From: Phytohabitans flavus
Lineage (GTDB): Bacteria; Actinomycetota; Actinomycetes; Mycobacteriales; Micromonosporaceae
Direction: 5' to 3'
NCBI RefSeq assembly: GCF_011764545.1
Contig: NZ_AP022870.1
Location: forward strand, 9,182,001 to 9,246,000
Length of the DNA: 64,000 nucleotides
Made by a program: the position numbers and the translations under genes. Below are positions 56,365 through 64,000 of this stretch, piece by piece. The notes beneath the pieces are model-generated. The model searched no databases, was not told where the DNA came from, and saw nothing but the letters and a program-made list of their open reading frames with translations. Each line of letters begins with the position of its first letter. The stretch's first letter is position 1.

Positions 56365-56841
56365 TCAGGCACGGCCGAAGCCGGTGATCCGGCGGCCGGC
56401 GGTGCCACGGGTCGGTGGGGTGGACGGGCCACCCTGGGCCGCGACCTGCACGGCCCGGACCAGCCAGGTGTTGACCGAGACGCCCTCCGCAGCCGCGGCC
56501 CGCTCGACCGTGTCCTTGAGGGACTCGGGCAGGCGCAGCGTGATCCGCGTGACATCACCGGACGGCTCGGGTGGTGTCACTGGCGGCGGCGCTGCGACGT
56601 CAGTCGGTGTCACCACGAAATCGGCCTGGCCGCCGCGCAGCCGCACCTCGACGGTCGCCGCGGAGAGCTTCGTGGTGATCTCGTCCGCCGCGTCGGAGAG
56701 CATCTCCAGGAGACACAGCCGCATCGACGCGTCGAGCGCGCCGGTGAGCAGGTCAGCGGCGCGGGCCACGTCGGGCCCGCCCGGTGCGGCGGAGGCGGCG
56801 AGGTCTCGCCGCACGGTCTCCAGATACGGTGCCAGGTCCAT
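56365..56841 (-). CDS. RHH (HicB-like) DNA-binding protein upstream of DUF4097
   Basis: A 158-residue protein. The N-terminal half is helical with one beta pair (LTGALDASMRLCLLEMLSDAADEI, VEVRLRGGQADFVV), then a Pro-rich linker (about 80-93), and a ribbon-helix-helix at about 97-135 (TRITLRLPESLKDTVERAAAAEGVSVNTWLVRAVQ). The C-terminus is Gly/Arg-rich. It likely represses its own operon: four TGAC units with 11-base spacing overlap its start codon. Together with DUF4097 it forms a recurring actinobacterial pair. Confidence 0.85.
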   Translation of the reverse strand: MDLAPYLETVRRDLAASAAPGGPDVARAADLLTGALDASMRLCLLEMLSDAADEITTKLSAATVEVRLRGGQADFVVTPTDVAAPPPVTPPEPSGDVTRITLRLPESLKDTVERAAAAEGVSVNTWLVRAVQVAAQGGPSTPPTRGTAGRRITGFGRA

Positions 56842-56874
56842 GACGCCACTATGACATCAGAATGACGTCATGAC
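56841..56874. promoter_or_regulatory. TGAC iteron operator, 11-base period, over the RHH start codon
   Basis: TGAC begins at 56841, 56852, 56863 and 56871. The last two form the perfect palindrome ATGACGTCAT (56862-56871). An 11-base period puts the units on one DNA face, typical for RHH dimers binding side by side. Confidence 0.65.
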
Positions 56875-56921
56875 AAGCCGCGATGCCGGTGGTGTCGGTG
56901 GGGTGGTCTAGGCTCGCGGCC

Positions 56922-57673
56922 ATGCCGGAAGTAGTCCCGCCCCAGGTCAAACTCATCGCTTGGACGCACTTCGAGGCGCCGGACGACGTGCCGTGGTCCA
57001 CCGACGCCGATGGGGCCAGGCGCTCGCCGAGTTCGCCGGCCGCGCCTGCTACCAGTCGTGGAAGAAGCCCAACCCAGCCACCGCCACCAACCAGGGTTAT
57101 CTCGCACACATCCTGGAGGTGGGGCACCTTTCGGTGCTGGAGCACGGTTCGGTGACTTTCTACTTCACCGGTGTGTCCCGCTCGTTCACGCACGAGCTGA
57201 TCCGGCACCGCCACTTCTCGTACTCGCAGCTCTCCCAGCGGTATGTGCCGGAGCGCGAGGCCGCGATGGTCGAGCCGGATGTGATCGCCACGGACCCGGA
57301 GCTGCACAAGCTCTTCTTGGCGGCGACCGATGCCAGCCTCCGCGCGTACAACGAGCTGCTGGAGGGGCTGGAGCGCAGGTTCGCCGACGTGGAAAACCCC
57401 ACGCTGCGCCGCAAGCAGGCACGTCAGGCGGCCCGCGCGGTCCTGCCCAACGCCACCGAGACCCGCATCGTGGTCACCGGCAACTACCGGGCCTGGCGGC
57501 ACTTCGTCGGGATGCGCGCGACCGAGGGCGCTGACGTCGAGATCCGCGAGCTGGCGGTGGAGTGCCTGCGCCAGTTGCAGGGTGTAGCGCCCAACGTGTT
57601 CGGCGACTTCACCATCTCCCGGCTAGCCGACGGCACCGAGGTCGCGGCCAGTCCGTACGCACAGCTGTCATAA
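56922..57673 (+). CDS. thyX: Flavin-dependent thymidylate synthase ThyX, frame break near 57013
   Basis: The first frame gives MPEVVPPQVKLIAWTHFEAPDDVPWSTDADG; after the G run at 57012-57015 the frame one base earlier continues QALAEFAGRACYQSW, the ThyX motif RHRHFSYSQLSQRY and VVTGNYRAWRHFVGMR to the end. One added base gives about 251 residues. ThyX makes dTMP from dUMP with methylene-tetrahydrofolate and FAD; it is often the only thymidylate synthase or essential in actinobacteria, so a real null is unlikely. dapA follows within 60 bases. Confidence 0.94.
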
Positions 57674-57732
57674 GGCCGTCGACAGGGCGTAACCCTTCGG
57701 TGGGTCTGCGCGGGTCCGCTAGGTTGTCAAGC

Positions 57733-58626
57733 ATGACGCACGACCACCGACCCTTCGGGCGGCTGCTCACCGCGATGGTGAGCCCGTTCCGCGCCGACGG
57801 TTCGCTCGACATCGAGGGAGCGGCCCGGCTCGCCGCATACCTGGTGGACGAGCAGGCCAACGACGCATTGGTGATCAACGGCACGACCGGTGAGTCGCCC
57901 ACCACCACTGACGCGGAGAAAGAGCAGCTCATCCGGGCGGTGGTGGAGGCCGTCGGCGACCGGGCCAAGGTGGTCGCCGGCGTGGGCACCAATGACACCT
58001 CACATACCATCGAGCTCGCGACGGCCGCGGAAAAGGCGGGCGCGCAGGGACTGCTCGTCGTCACGCCGTACTACAACAAGCCGCCCCAGGCCGGCCTGAT
58101 CCGGCACTTCACGGCGGTGGCCGACGCGACCGGCCTGCCCATGCTCGTCTATGACATCCCTCACCGCGCCGGCATCGCGATCGCCACGGAGACGCTGGTC
58201 CGCCTCGCCGAGCACTCGCGGATCGTGGGCGTCAAGGACGCCAAGGGCGACCTCGTCGGCACGTCCTGGGTCACCAGCCGCACCGACCTGGCCTTCTACT
58301 GCGGCGACGACCCGCTCACGCTGCCGCTGCTCGCGCTCGGCGCGGTCGGCCTGGTCGGCACGTCGACCCACCTCTGCGGCCCCGACGCGCAGGAGATGAT
58401 CCGGGCGTACGAGAGTGGCGACACCGGTACCGCGCTCGCCCTGCACCGCCGGCTGCTGCCGATCTTCACGGGCATCTTCCGGAGCCCGGGCACGATCCTG
58501 GTCAAGGCCGCGCTGGCCGCCAAGGGGCTGCCCGCCGGCCCGGTGCGCTCGCCTCTCGTCGACGCGACCGAGGCGGAGATGGCGCAGCTGCGCCAAGACT
58601 GCGAGGCCGCGGGGCTTCCTCTATGA
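57733..58626 (+). CDS. dapA: 4-hydroxy-tetrahydrodipicolinate synthase
   Basis: A 297-residue TIM-barrel enzyme condensing pyruvate with aspartate semialdehyde in lysine/DAP synthesis. It has GTTGESPT, VVTPYYNKP, the catalytic Tyr in VYDIPHRAG and the Schiff-base Lys in VGVKDAKGDL. ATG 57733 starts MTHDHRPFGRLLTAMVSPF. Its stop overlaps the RNase J start by four bases, the conserved dapA-rnj coupling. Confidence 0.96.
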   Translation: MTHDHRPFGRLLTAMVSPFRADGSLDIEGAARLAAYLVDEQANDALVINGTTGESPTTTDAEKEQLIRAVVEAVGDRAKVVAGVGTNDTSHTIELATAAEKAGAQGLLVVTPYYNKPPQAGLIRHFTAVADATGLPMLVYDIPHRAGIAIATETLVRLAEHSRIVGVKDAKGDLVGTSWVTSRTDLAFYCGDDPLTLPLLALGAVGLVGTSTHLCGPDAQEMIRAYESGDTGTALALHRRLLPIFTGIFRSPGTILVKAALAAKGLPAGPVRSPLVDATEAEMAQLRQDCEAAGLPL

Positions 58627-60311
58627 CCGGCGCGCATACCGAGCTGGAGTTGCCGCCACCGCTGCCCGCCGGCGGCCTGCGCGTGACGCCGCTGGGCGGC
58701 CTCGGCGCCATCGGCCGCAACATGACCGTCTTCGAGTACGGGGGCAAGCTCCTCATCGTCGACTGCGGGGTGCTCTTCCCGGACGTGGAGCAGCCGGGCG
58801 TCGACCTGATCCTGCCGGACTTCACGGCGATCCTCGACCGGCTCGAGGACGTGCAGGCGATCGTGCTCACCCACGGTCACGAGGACCACATCGGCGCCGT
58901 GCCGTACCTGCTCGCCCACAAACCGGACATCCCGCTGGTCGGGTCGCAGTTCACGCTCGCCCTCGTCGAGGCGAAGCTGGCCGAGCGGCGGATCGAGCCG
59001 TACACGCTGACCGTGCGCGAGGGGCGGCGAGAGCCGCTGGGGCCGTTCGAGTGCGAGTTCTTCGCGGTCAACCACTCGATCCCGGACGCGCTCGCGGTGG
59101 CCATCCGTACGCCGGCCGGGCTTGTGCTGCACACCGGTGACTTCAAGATGGACCAGCTCCCGCTGGACGGGCGGGTCACCGACCTGGCCGGCTTCGCGCG
59201 GCTCGGCGCGGAGGGCGTCGACCTGCTGCTGTCCGACTCGACCAACGCGGAGATCCCCGGCTTCGTCACGCCGGAGCGCGACATCGGGCCCGTGCTTGAC
59301 TCGATCTTCGCCAAGGCGACCGGCCGGATCATCGTGGCCAGCTTCGCCTCGCACGTGCACCGCGTGCAGCAAGTGCTCGACTCGGCGTACGAGTACGACC
59401 GGAAGGTCGCGTTCATCGGCCGCTCGATGGTCCGCAACATGGGCATCGCCCGCGACCTCGGCCTGCTGCGCATCAACGCCGGGCTGGTGGTCGGCCTGGA
59501 GGAGGCCACCGCACTGCCGCCGGACCAGATCGTGCTGATGTCGACCGGCTCGCAGGGTGAGCCGATGAGCGCGCTGGGGCGGATGGCGGTCGGCGACCAC
59601 CGGCACATCACGGTCGCGCCGGGCGACACGGTCGTGTTGGCCAGCTCGCTGGTTCCGGGCAACGAGACCTCGGTGTACCGGGTGATCAACCAGCTCTCCC
59701 GCGCCGGTGCCACGGTGATCCACAAAGACGTGGCCAAGGTGCACGTCTCCGGCCACTCGCCCGCCGGCGAGCTGCTCTACGTGCTCAACGTCGTAAAGCC
59801 GCGCAACCTCATGCCGGTACACGGGGAGTGGCGGCACCTGCGCGCCCACGCCCGCCTCGGCATCGAGTCCGGCGTGCCGGCCGACCGGGTCGTCCTTTGC
59901 GAGGACGGCGACGTGGTCGACCTTGTCGAGGGGCGGGCGCGGCTGGTGGGCCACGTCAAGAGCCGCTATGTGTACGTCGACGGGCTCGCGGTCGGCGACG
60001 TGGGTGAGTCGCTGCTCACCGAGCGGCGGATCCTCGGCGACGGCGGCTTCATCGCCGCGACGGTCGTGGTCGACTCGGTGACCGGCAAGGTGGTGGGCGG
60101 GCCGACGGTGTCCGCCAAGGGCTTCTCCGAGGATCCCGAGGCGTTCAACGCGGTCGTCCCGTTGATCACCGAGGCGCTCGACCGGGCCGCGCTCGAGGGC
60201 ATCACCGACCCGCACCAGCTCCAGCAGATCGTGCGCCGTACGGTCGGCCGCTGGGTCAACGAGGCGTACCGCCGCCGTCCCATGATCGTTCCGACGGTCG
60301 TCGAGGTCTGA
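58623..60311 (+). CDS. rnj: Ribonuclease J
   Basis: A 562-residue metallo-beta-lactamase/beta-CASP nuclease. The metal motif is LTHGHEDHIGAVPYL, further ligands are in VNHSIPDALAV and LHTGDFKMDQ, the beta-CASP domain has SDSTNAEIPGF and TGSQGEPMSALGRM, and the late VHVSGHSPAGELLYVLN and MPVHGEWRHL motifs are present. It is a 5'-3' exonuclease and endonuclease for rRNA and mRNA processing, with a C-terminal dimerisation domain. All catalytic residues look intact. Confidence 0.96.
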   Translation: MTGAHTELELPPPLPAGGLRVTPLGGLGAIGRNMTVFEYGGKLLIVDCGVLFPDVEQPGVDLILPDFTAILDRLEDVQAIVLTHGHEDHIGAVPYLLAHKPDIPLVGSQFTLALVEAKLAERRIEPYTLTVREGRREPLGPFECEFFAVNHSIPDALAVAIRTPAGLVLHTGDFKMDQLPLDGRVTDLAGFARLGAEGVDLLLSDSTNAEIPGFVTPERDIGPVLDSIFAKATGRIIVASFASHVHRVQQVLDSAYEYDRKVAFIGRSMVRNMGIARDLGLLRINAGLVVGLEEATALPPDQIVLMSTGSQGEPMSALGRMAVGDHRHITVAPGDTVVLASSLVPGNETSVYRVINQLSRAGATVIHKDVAKVHVSGHSPAGELLYVLNVVKPRNLMPVHGEWRHLRAHARLGIESGVPADRVVLCEDGDVVDLVEGRARLVGHVKSRYVYVDGLAVGDVGESLLTERRILGDGGFIAATVVVDSVTGKVVGGPTVSAKGFSEDPEAFNAVVPLITEALDRAALEGITDPHQLQQIVRRTVGRWVNEAYRRRPMIVPTVVEV

Positions 60312-60509
60312 CAACGGCTCTCCCGCACGCCATGTCGCACATCGTGGCATGGCGATCTCGGCGTGCTCCGCCCATACTGTCGGCACCCCCGTCCCTAGTT
60401 GTTGTGTTGTCCTGGCGTGTCCTCAAGGACGCGTGTAACGTCCTGCATCGTGTCGTGTGGCGGAACCGCAATCTGCCACATGGCAGGTGAGCACCTCACT
60501 GGTTGGATC

Positions 60510-61403
60510 ATGACTTCGCCTGAGCCGCCCGCGGTCGCACGCCGCCGTGTCCGCCTCGCGTTGCGCGCGGCACGCGAGGCGAGAGGTTTTACGCAGCAAC
60601 ACGTCGCAGATGAGCTTGACTGGTCGCTCAGCAAGGTCAACCGCATCGAAAAGGGCGACGTCACCGTCTCGAAGACGGATCTGCTCGCGTTACTGGAGTT
60701 GTTCGGCGTCGATGACGACGAGCTGATCGACGATTTGGTGCGGGCGGCCCGTTCGTCGCGCCAGCGGGGGTGGTGGGACGAGCCGCGCTTCCGCGAGCAC
60801 CTCACGCCGCCGATGCTTCAGCTCCTCCAGTTCGAGACAGAAGCGACAGCGATTCGCGTTTTCCAGCCGACGCTCGTCACCGGCCCGTTCCAGACCCGGG
60901 CGTACGCACAGGCGGTGCTCGATTTCTGGCAGCCCGAGCTCAGCTCGGTCGTGCGCGAAGCGCGCCTGGAAACGCGACTGATGCGAGGCGAGCAGTTGCT
61001 CTCCAGGGCAGACCCGCCGGACATCTATTTCATCTTCGACGAGTCGCTTTTGCATCGGCCGGTCGGTGGGGTTCCGGTGATGGCCGAGCAGCTTCGTCAC
61101 CTGCTCCTCATCATGGAGCGGCCCACTGTGCACGTGCGCGTGGTGCCGTCCGCCGCGGGCGCCCTCGTCGCCATGCTCGGGCCATTTCTCATCTGTGACT
61201 TCGGCGAGGAGGAAAACGCCGTCCTCTATCGGGAGAGCCTGCTCCTGGACGAGGTCGTCCACTCCGCCGAAACAATTGGCCGCCATCGCAGATATTTCGA
61301 GCACTTATGGCAGGAGTCGCTGAGCGAAACGGAGTCCGTGCGACTTATCGAGGCCCGCGCGGACCACATGTATTCGCGGATGAGGCGAGATACCAGCGGC
61401 TGA
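60510..61403 (+). CDS. XRE-family regulator with DUF5753 domain
   Basis: A 297-residue protein. The HTH is at about 18-75 (ALRAAREARGFTQQHVADELDWSLSKVNRIEKGDVTVSKTDLLALLELFG) and the DUF5753 effector domain follows (RFREHLTPPMLQLLQFETEATAIRVFQPTLVTGPFQT; LLHRPVGGVPVMAEQLRHLL; VRVVPSAAGA). This architecture is an actinobacterial hallmark and is usually encoded next to DUF397 proteins, as here. Streptomyces relatives (BldB/WhiJ/AbaA-type loci) regulate development or antibiotic production. ATG 60510 fits the HTH; upstream Met codons lie in a repeat-rich leader. Confidence 0.92.
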   Translation: MTSPEPPAVARRRVRLALRAAREARGFTQQHVADELDWSLSKVNRIEKGDVTVSKTDLLALLELFGVDDDELIDDLVRAARSSRQRGWWDEPRFREHLTPPMLQLLQFETEATAIRVFQPTLVTGPFQTRAYAQAVLDFWQPELSSVVREARLETRLMRGEQLLSRADPPDIYFIFDESLLHRPVGGVPVMAEQLRHLLLIMERPTVHVRVVPSAAGALVAMLGPFLICDFGEEENAVLYRESLLLDEVVHSAETIGRHRRYFEHLWQESLSETESVRLIEARADHMYSRMRRDTSG

Positions 61404-61503
61404 CGATACTTCGGCTGCGGTAAATCCTCGAAAGGCGGCAACGCCGTGGGGGCCTGTGGCCGGGGCAATACCCACCTATTTATCCCGATCTGAGGAGAAC
61501 CGA

Positions 61504-61701
61504 ATGGAGCAGACCGCGGCGCTGGTCTGGCGTAAGAGCGGGCGGTGCGACACCAACACGTGTGTCGAGGTGGCCGAGGTTGGCCGGGACATCGCCATCC
61601 GCGACTCGAAGCGTCCAGATGGGCCCACGTTGCTCTTTACCAGGTCTGAGTGGGACGCGTTCGTCGGCGGCGTGCACGACGGCGACTTCGTCTTCGACTG
61701 A
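61504..61701 (+). CDS. DUF397 protein 1
   Basis: A 65-residue DUF397 protein with the family pattern LVWRKSGRCDTNTCVEVAEV, IAIRDSKRPDGPTLLFTRSEWDAFV and an acidic end. It follows the XRE-DUF5753 gene by 100 bases, the usual pairing; DUF397 proteins are proposed partners or antagonists of these regulators. ATG 61504 follows GAGGAG at about 61490. Confidence 0.92.
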   Translation: MEQTAALVWRKSGRCDTNTCVEVAEVGRDIAIRDSKRPDGPTLLFTRSEWDAFVGGVHDGDFVFD

Positions 61702-61809
61702 GATCTGACCGAGGCGGCATCCCGGGCGACTGCGCTCAGGATGCCGTCTCTTCCTTTCGGTGGGACCATTACGTATGGTGAGTATTCCCCGCTAAGAGTG
61801 GAGTCGGTG

Positions 61810-61998
61810 ATGGCAGACACCGAACGTCTTCAATGGCGCAAGAGCACTCGCTGCGATAACGCGACCTGCGTGGAGGTCGCGGAGTCGGCTGGTGGCGTGG
61901 TCCTTCGGGACGGCAAAGATCCAACCGGACCGCGACTGACCTTCACGGCCCGGCAGTGGACCGCCTTCCTTGCCTGGACGCGCCAGCGCTCACAGTGA
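61810..61998 (+). CDS. DUF397 protein 2
   Basis: A 62-residue paralogue of the preceding gene: RLQWRKSTRCDNATCVEVAES, VVLRDGKDPTGPRLTFTARQWTAFLAW. ATG 61810 gives the canonical DUF397 start; the longer open frame from 61741 is not needed. The gap of 108 bases to the first copy suggests its own promoter. Confidence 0.92.
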   Translation: MADTERLQWRKSTRCDNATCVEVAESAGGVVLRDGKDPTGPRLTFTARQWTAFLAWTRQRSQ

Positions 61999-62103
61999 TC
62001 AGTTCACTACTTTCTCGTCTTTCTCTGTGAGATCCACCATCGCTGTCCCATTCATCCGCGTCTAGCTCTCCGCCGTACCCCGATTTGCCGGTTCAGTACG
62101 GCT

Positions 62104-63651
62104 ATGTGGGAGGTGTTGCGGATGGACCGCAGACGGGCGTTGACCATTGGCCTGGTGGTGGCCACAGCTGGAGCCGCGGCCGCGGTGACGATTCCAGCGG
62201 TCGCGACCACGAGAGGCCCGGTGCCCGGCGGCCCGGAGCCCGAGATGCTCTCGGCGCTCCAGCGTGACCTGGGTCTGACACAGGACCAGGCCCGCACACG
62301 GTTGACGACCGAGCGCGCCGCCGGCCGTACCATCGCCGAGCTCAAGCACCGCGCGGCGGATGCCTGGGGCGGCGCCTGGCTGAACGCGAACGCCACCAGC
62401 CTGACGGTGGCCGTGACCGATCCCGCGCTGGCCGAGCAGGTGCGGGCCGCGGGCGCCGAGCCCAAGATCGTCGCCCGGAGCGCGGCGGACCTCGACTCGG
62501 TCAAGCGCACGCTCGACCAGAACGCGGACGACGCCACGCCCAACCTGCCCGGCTGGTACGTGGACGTCGCCAACAACACCGTCGTCGTGCTCGCCCAGAA
62601 GGGCGGCGAGGCGGCGGCCCGCGAGTTCGCGACGGACGCGGGCGCACCGGCGTCGAGCGTGCGCGTCGTGTCCACAGTGGAAACACCGGTGCCGTTCTTC
62701 GACGTACGCGGCGCCGACCCGTACTTCATCAACAGCGCCGCCCGCTGCTCGATCGGCTTCTCGGTCGTCGGCGGCTTCGTCACCGCCGGCCACTGCGGGC
62801 AGGTGGGCGCCACGACCACGGGCTTCAACCAGGAGGCCCAGGGCACGTTCACAGCGTCGTCCTTCCCCGGCGACGACTGGGGCGTGGTCGAGGTCAACGG
62901 CGACTGGACGCCGCGGCCGGTCGTCAACGACTTCAACGGCGGCGAGGTCACCGTGGCCGGCGCGGAGGAGGCACCGGTCGGCGCCTCGATCTGCCGCTCC
63001 GGCTCGACGACCGGTACCCGCTGCGGCGTGGTCGAGGCCAAGAACGCGACGGTCAACTACGCCGAGGGTACGGTGACCGGCCTGACCCGTACCGACGTGT
63101 GCGCCGAGCCGGGCGACTCGGGCGGCTCGTGGATGTCCGGCGACCAGGCCCAGGGTGTGACCTCCGGTGGGTCGGGCGACTGCACGGTCGGCGGTATCAC
63201 GTTCTTCCAGCCGCTGACCGAGATCCTCGAGGTGAACCAGCTGACCCTCGTCACCGCCAGCGGTGAGGTCCCGCCGCCGCCCGCGACCGGCGCCCCGCCG
63301 ACCACCGAGCCGCCGGCACCGGAGCCGCCGGCGACAAGTGCGTGCGCCGACGAGGAGGTGGCGGTGGCCGGCGCGCTGAGCCGAGCCGGTGCCCGCCAGT
63401 CCCAGCCCAACGGCCGGTTCTTCCGCACCGCCGGTGGCCGGCAGACCGCCTGCCTGGACGGCCCGGACGGCGCCGACTTCGACCTCTTCCTCCAGCGCTG
63501 GAACGGCCAGTCGTGGCAGACCGTGGCGCGGGCGACCGGCCCGGACGCGGACGAGACGCTGACCTTCAACGGCAACGCGGGCGTGTACCGCTACCGGGTG
63601 CAGTCCGAGGCCGGATCGGGTGACTACACGCTGGGGTTCTCCATCCCGTGA
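62104..63651 (+). CDS. Secreted streptogrisin-type serine protease (S1) with PPC domain
   Basis: A 515-residue exported zymogen. The signal peptide has an Arg patch and hydrophobic core (MDRRRALTIGLVVATAGAAA), followed by an alpha-lytic-type prodomain (about 45-195). The chymotrypsin-fold domain has the catalytic His in TAGHCG, Asp in GDDWGVVEV and Ser in EPGDSGGSW, with disulfide Cys near each. A Pro/Thr linker (about 390-410) leads to a C-terminal PPC-like beta domain (GRFFRTAGGRQTACLDG, DFDLFLQRWNGQSW). The secreted enzyme probably acts in nutrient protein digestion. ATG 62104 or 62122 may be the start. Two hairpins follow. Confidence 0.93.
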   Translation: MWEVLRMDRRRALTIGLVVATAGAAAAVTIPAVATTRGPVPGGPEPEMLSALQRDLGLTQDQARTRLTTERAAGRTIAELKHRAADAWGGAWLNANATSLTVAVTDPALAEQVRAAGAEPKIVARSAADLDSVKRTLDQNADDATPNLPGWYVDVANNTVVVLAQKGGEAAAREFATDAGAPASSVRVVSTVETPVPFFDVRGADPYFINSAARCSIGFSVVGGFVTAGHCGQVGATTTGFNQEAQGTFTASSFPGDDWGVVEVNGDWTPRPVVNDFNGGEVTVAGAEEAPVGASICRSGSTTGTRCGVVEAKNATVNYAEGTVTGLTRTDVCAEPGDSGGSWMSGDQAQGVTSGGSGDCTVGGITFFQPLTEILEVNQLTLVTASGEVPPPPATGAPPTTEPPAPEPPATSACADEEVAVAGALSRAGARQSQPNGRFFRTAGGRQTACLDGPDGADFDLFLQRWNGQSWQTVARATGPDADETLTFNGNAGVYRYRVQSEAGSGDYTLGFSIP

Positions 63652-63661
63652 CGTAGGACGC

Positions 63662-63699
63662 GCCGCGGCGGGATGGGCCTCCTCCTCGCCCGCCGCGGC
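63662..63699 (+). terminator. Hairpin after the protease gene
   Basis: Perfect 11-bp stem (63662-63672 with 63689-63699), 16-base loop, 10 bases past the stop codon. Likely terminator. Confidence 0.6.
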
Positions 63700-63754
63700 A
63701 CCCAAGAAAGAAGCCCGTCACCGCCAACTCGGGCCGGCGGCGAGCGGGCGGGCC

Positions 63755-63790
63755 GGATGCCGGCGCCCTGATGCACGGGCGCCGGCATCC
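63755..63790. terminator. Bidirectional terminator between protease and YbjN genes
   Basis: Perfect 14-bp stem (63755-63768 with 63777-63790), 8-base loop, followed by a weak T-rich stretch (CGTCTTTCC). It lies between convergent genes. Confidence 0.7.
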
Positions 63791-63802
63791 CGTCTTTCCG
63801 GG

Positions 63803-64000
63803 TTACGGGAGGGCAGCCACCTCGTCGGCGAACTGGGCGCTCGTCACGATCGCGGCGTGCACCAGCACGCCGAGCTGGGGAGCGGCAGCGCCGTGCTCAA
63901 GATCCGTGGTGATGTCGCCGGCCAAGATGAGCTCGCCCTCGCCGGTGTCGTGCACGTACGCCTTGGGCAGCAGCTTGTCGTGGTTCCAGGCGTTGCAGAA
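63803..64000 (-). CDS. YbjN-domain protein, C-terminal part only
   Basis: On the minus strand an open frame enters from the right edge and ends at TAA (63805-63803). It gives 65 residues: FCNAWNHDKLLPKAYVHDT, then ELILAGDITTDLEHGAA and LGVLVHAAIVTSAQFADEVAALP. The Trp-Asn-x-x-Lys-xx-Pro-Lys-Ala motif and following strand/helix are typical of the YbjN / type III secretion chaperone-like fold. The gene start lies beyond the window. Function unknown. Confidence 0.75.
   Translation of the reverse strand, partial: FCNAWNHDKLLPKAYVHDTGEGELILAGDITTDLEHGAAAPQLGVLVHAAIVTSAQFADEVAALP

Overview
The window is very GC-rich, with frequent GTG starts and four-base GTGA/ATGA gene overlaps, and carries the rimP-nusA-ylxR-infB-rbfA-truB-ribF-rpsO-pnp-dapB-thyX-dapA-rnj backbone of a high-GC actinobacterium. 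XRE/DUF397 pairs, a Lys/Gly/Arg-rich IF-2, a kinase with an extracytoplasmic sensor and DUF2752/DUF4097 genes fit Micromonosporaceae (Micromonospora, Actinoplanes, Phytohabitans relatives). That family assignment is inference from protein style, not a computed phylogeny.

Layout. 1-4.4 kb: the tail of a thiolase, a PAS-GGDEF-EAL protein and a Ser/Thr kinase. 4.4-5.2 kb: a gene-free stretch built of palindromes and dispersed repeats. 5.2-17.1 kb: an accessory catabolic island with a dimethylglycine/sarcosine dehydrogenase-like flavoprotein, a choline-kinase-like protein, an amine/amino-acid permease, a FadR-type regulator, a GlnA4/PuuA-type gamma-glutamyl-amine ligase, aldehyde dehydrogenase, SDR and two PuuD-like gamma-glutamyl hydrolases. 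Together they suggest gamma-glutamylation, oxidation and hydrolysis of an amino alcohol such as ethanolamine, with one-carbon recovery from N-methylglycines. 17.2-24.7 kb: map, a VIT1-like transporter, a nucleotidyltransferase, a PadR/ABC/FtsX operon and two small rimP-linked genes. 24.9-44.8 kb: the translation/RNA-processing operon, interrupted by a minus-strand toxin-antitoxin pair between the MATE gene and truB and by a minus-strand NACHT-LRR NTPase between truB and ribF. 44.8-52.3 kb: repeats, a divergent glycosidase/LacI-ABC sugar locus without its own ATPase, and more repeats. 52.3-60.3 kb: GNAT, primase-polymerase, YcaQ-like, DUF2752, DUF4097 with an RHH regulator, then thyX-dapA-rnj. 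60.5-64 kb: XRE regulator with two DUF397 genes, a secreted streptogrisin-type protease and the C-terminus of a YbjN-domain gene.

The strongest technical observation is that 14 reading-frame breaks in 12 genes, including essential infB and probably essential thyX, are all repaired by adding one base, mostly in short G or C runs. This looks like systematic homopolymer deletion in the assembly rather than gene decay, so these genes are annotated as single CDSs with a flagged break.

The strongest biological leads are the NACHT-LRR protein and toxin-antitoxin pair nested in the truB neighbourhood, the gamma-glutamyl-amine island with a FadR-type palindrome in its divergent promoter region, and a family of mosaic intergenic repeats shared by three gene-free islands. 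I saw no rRNA, tRNA, CRISPR array, transposase or integrase.
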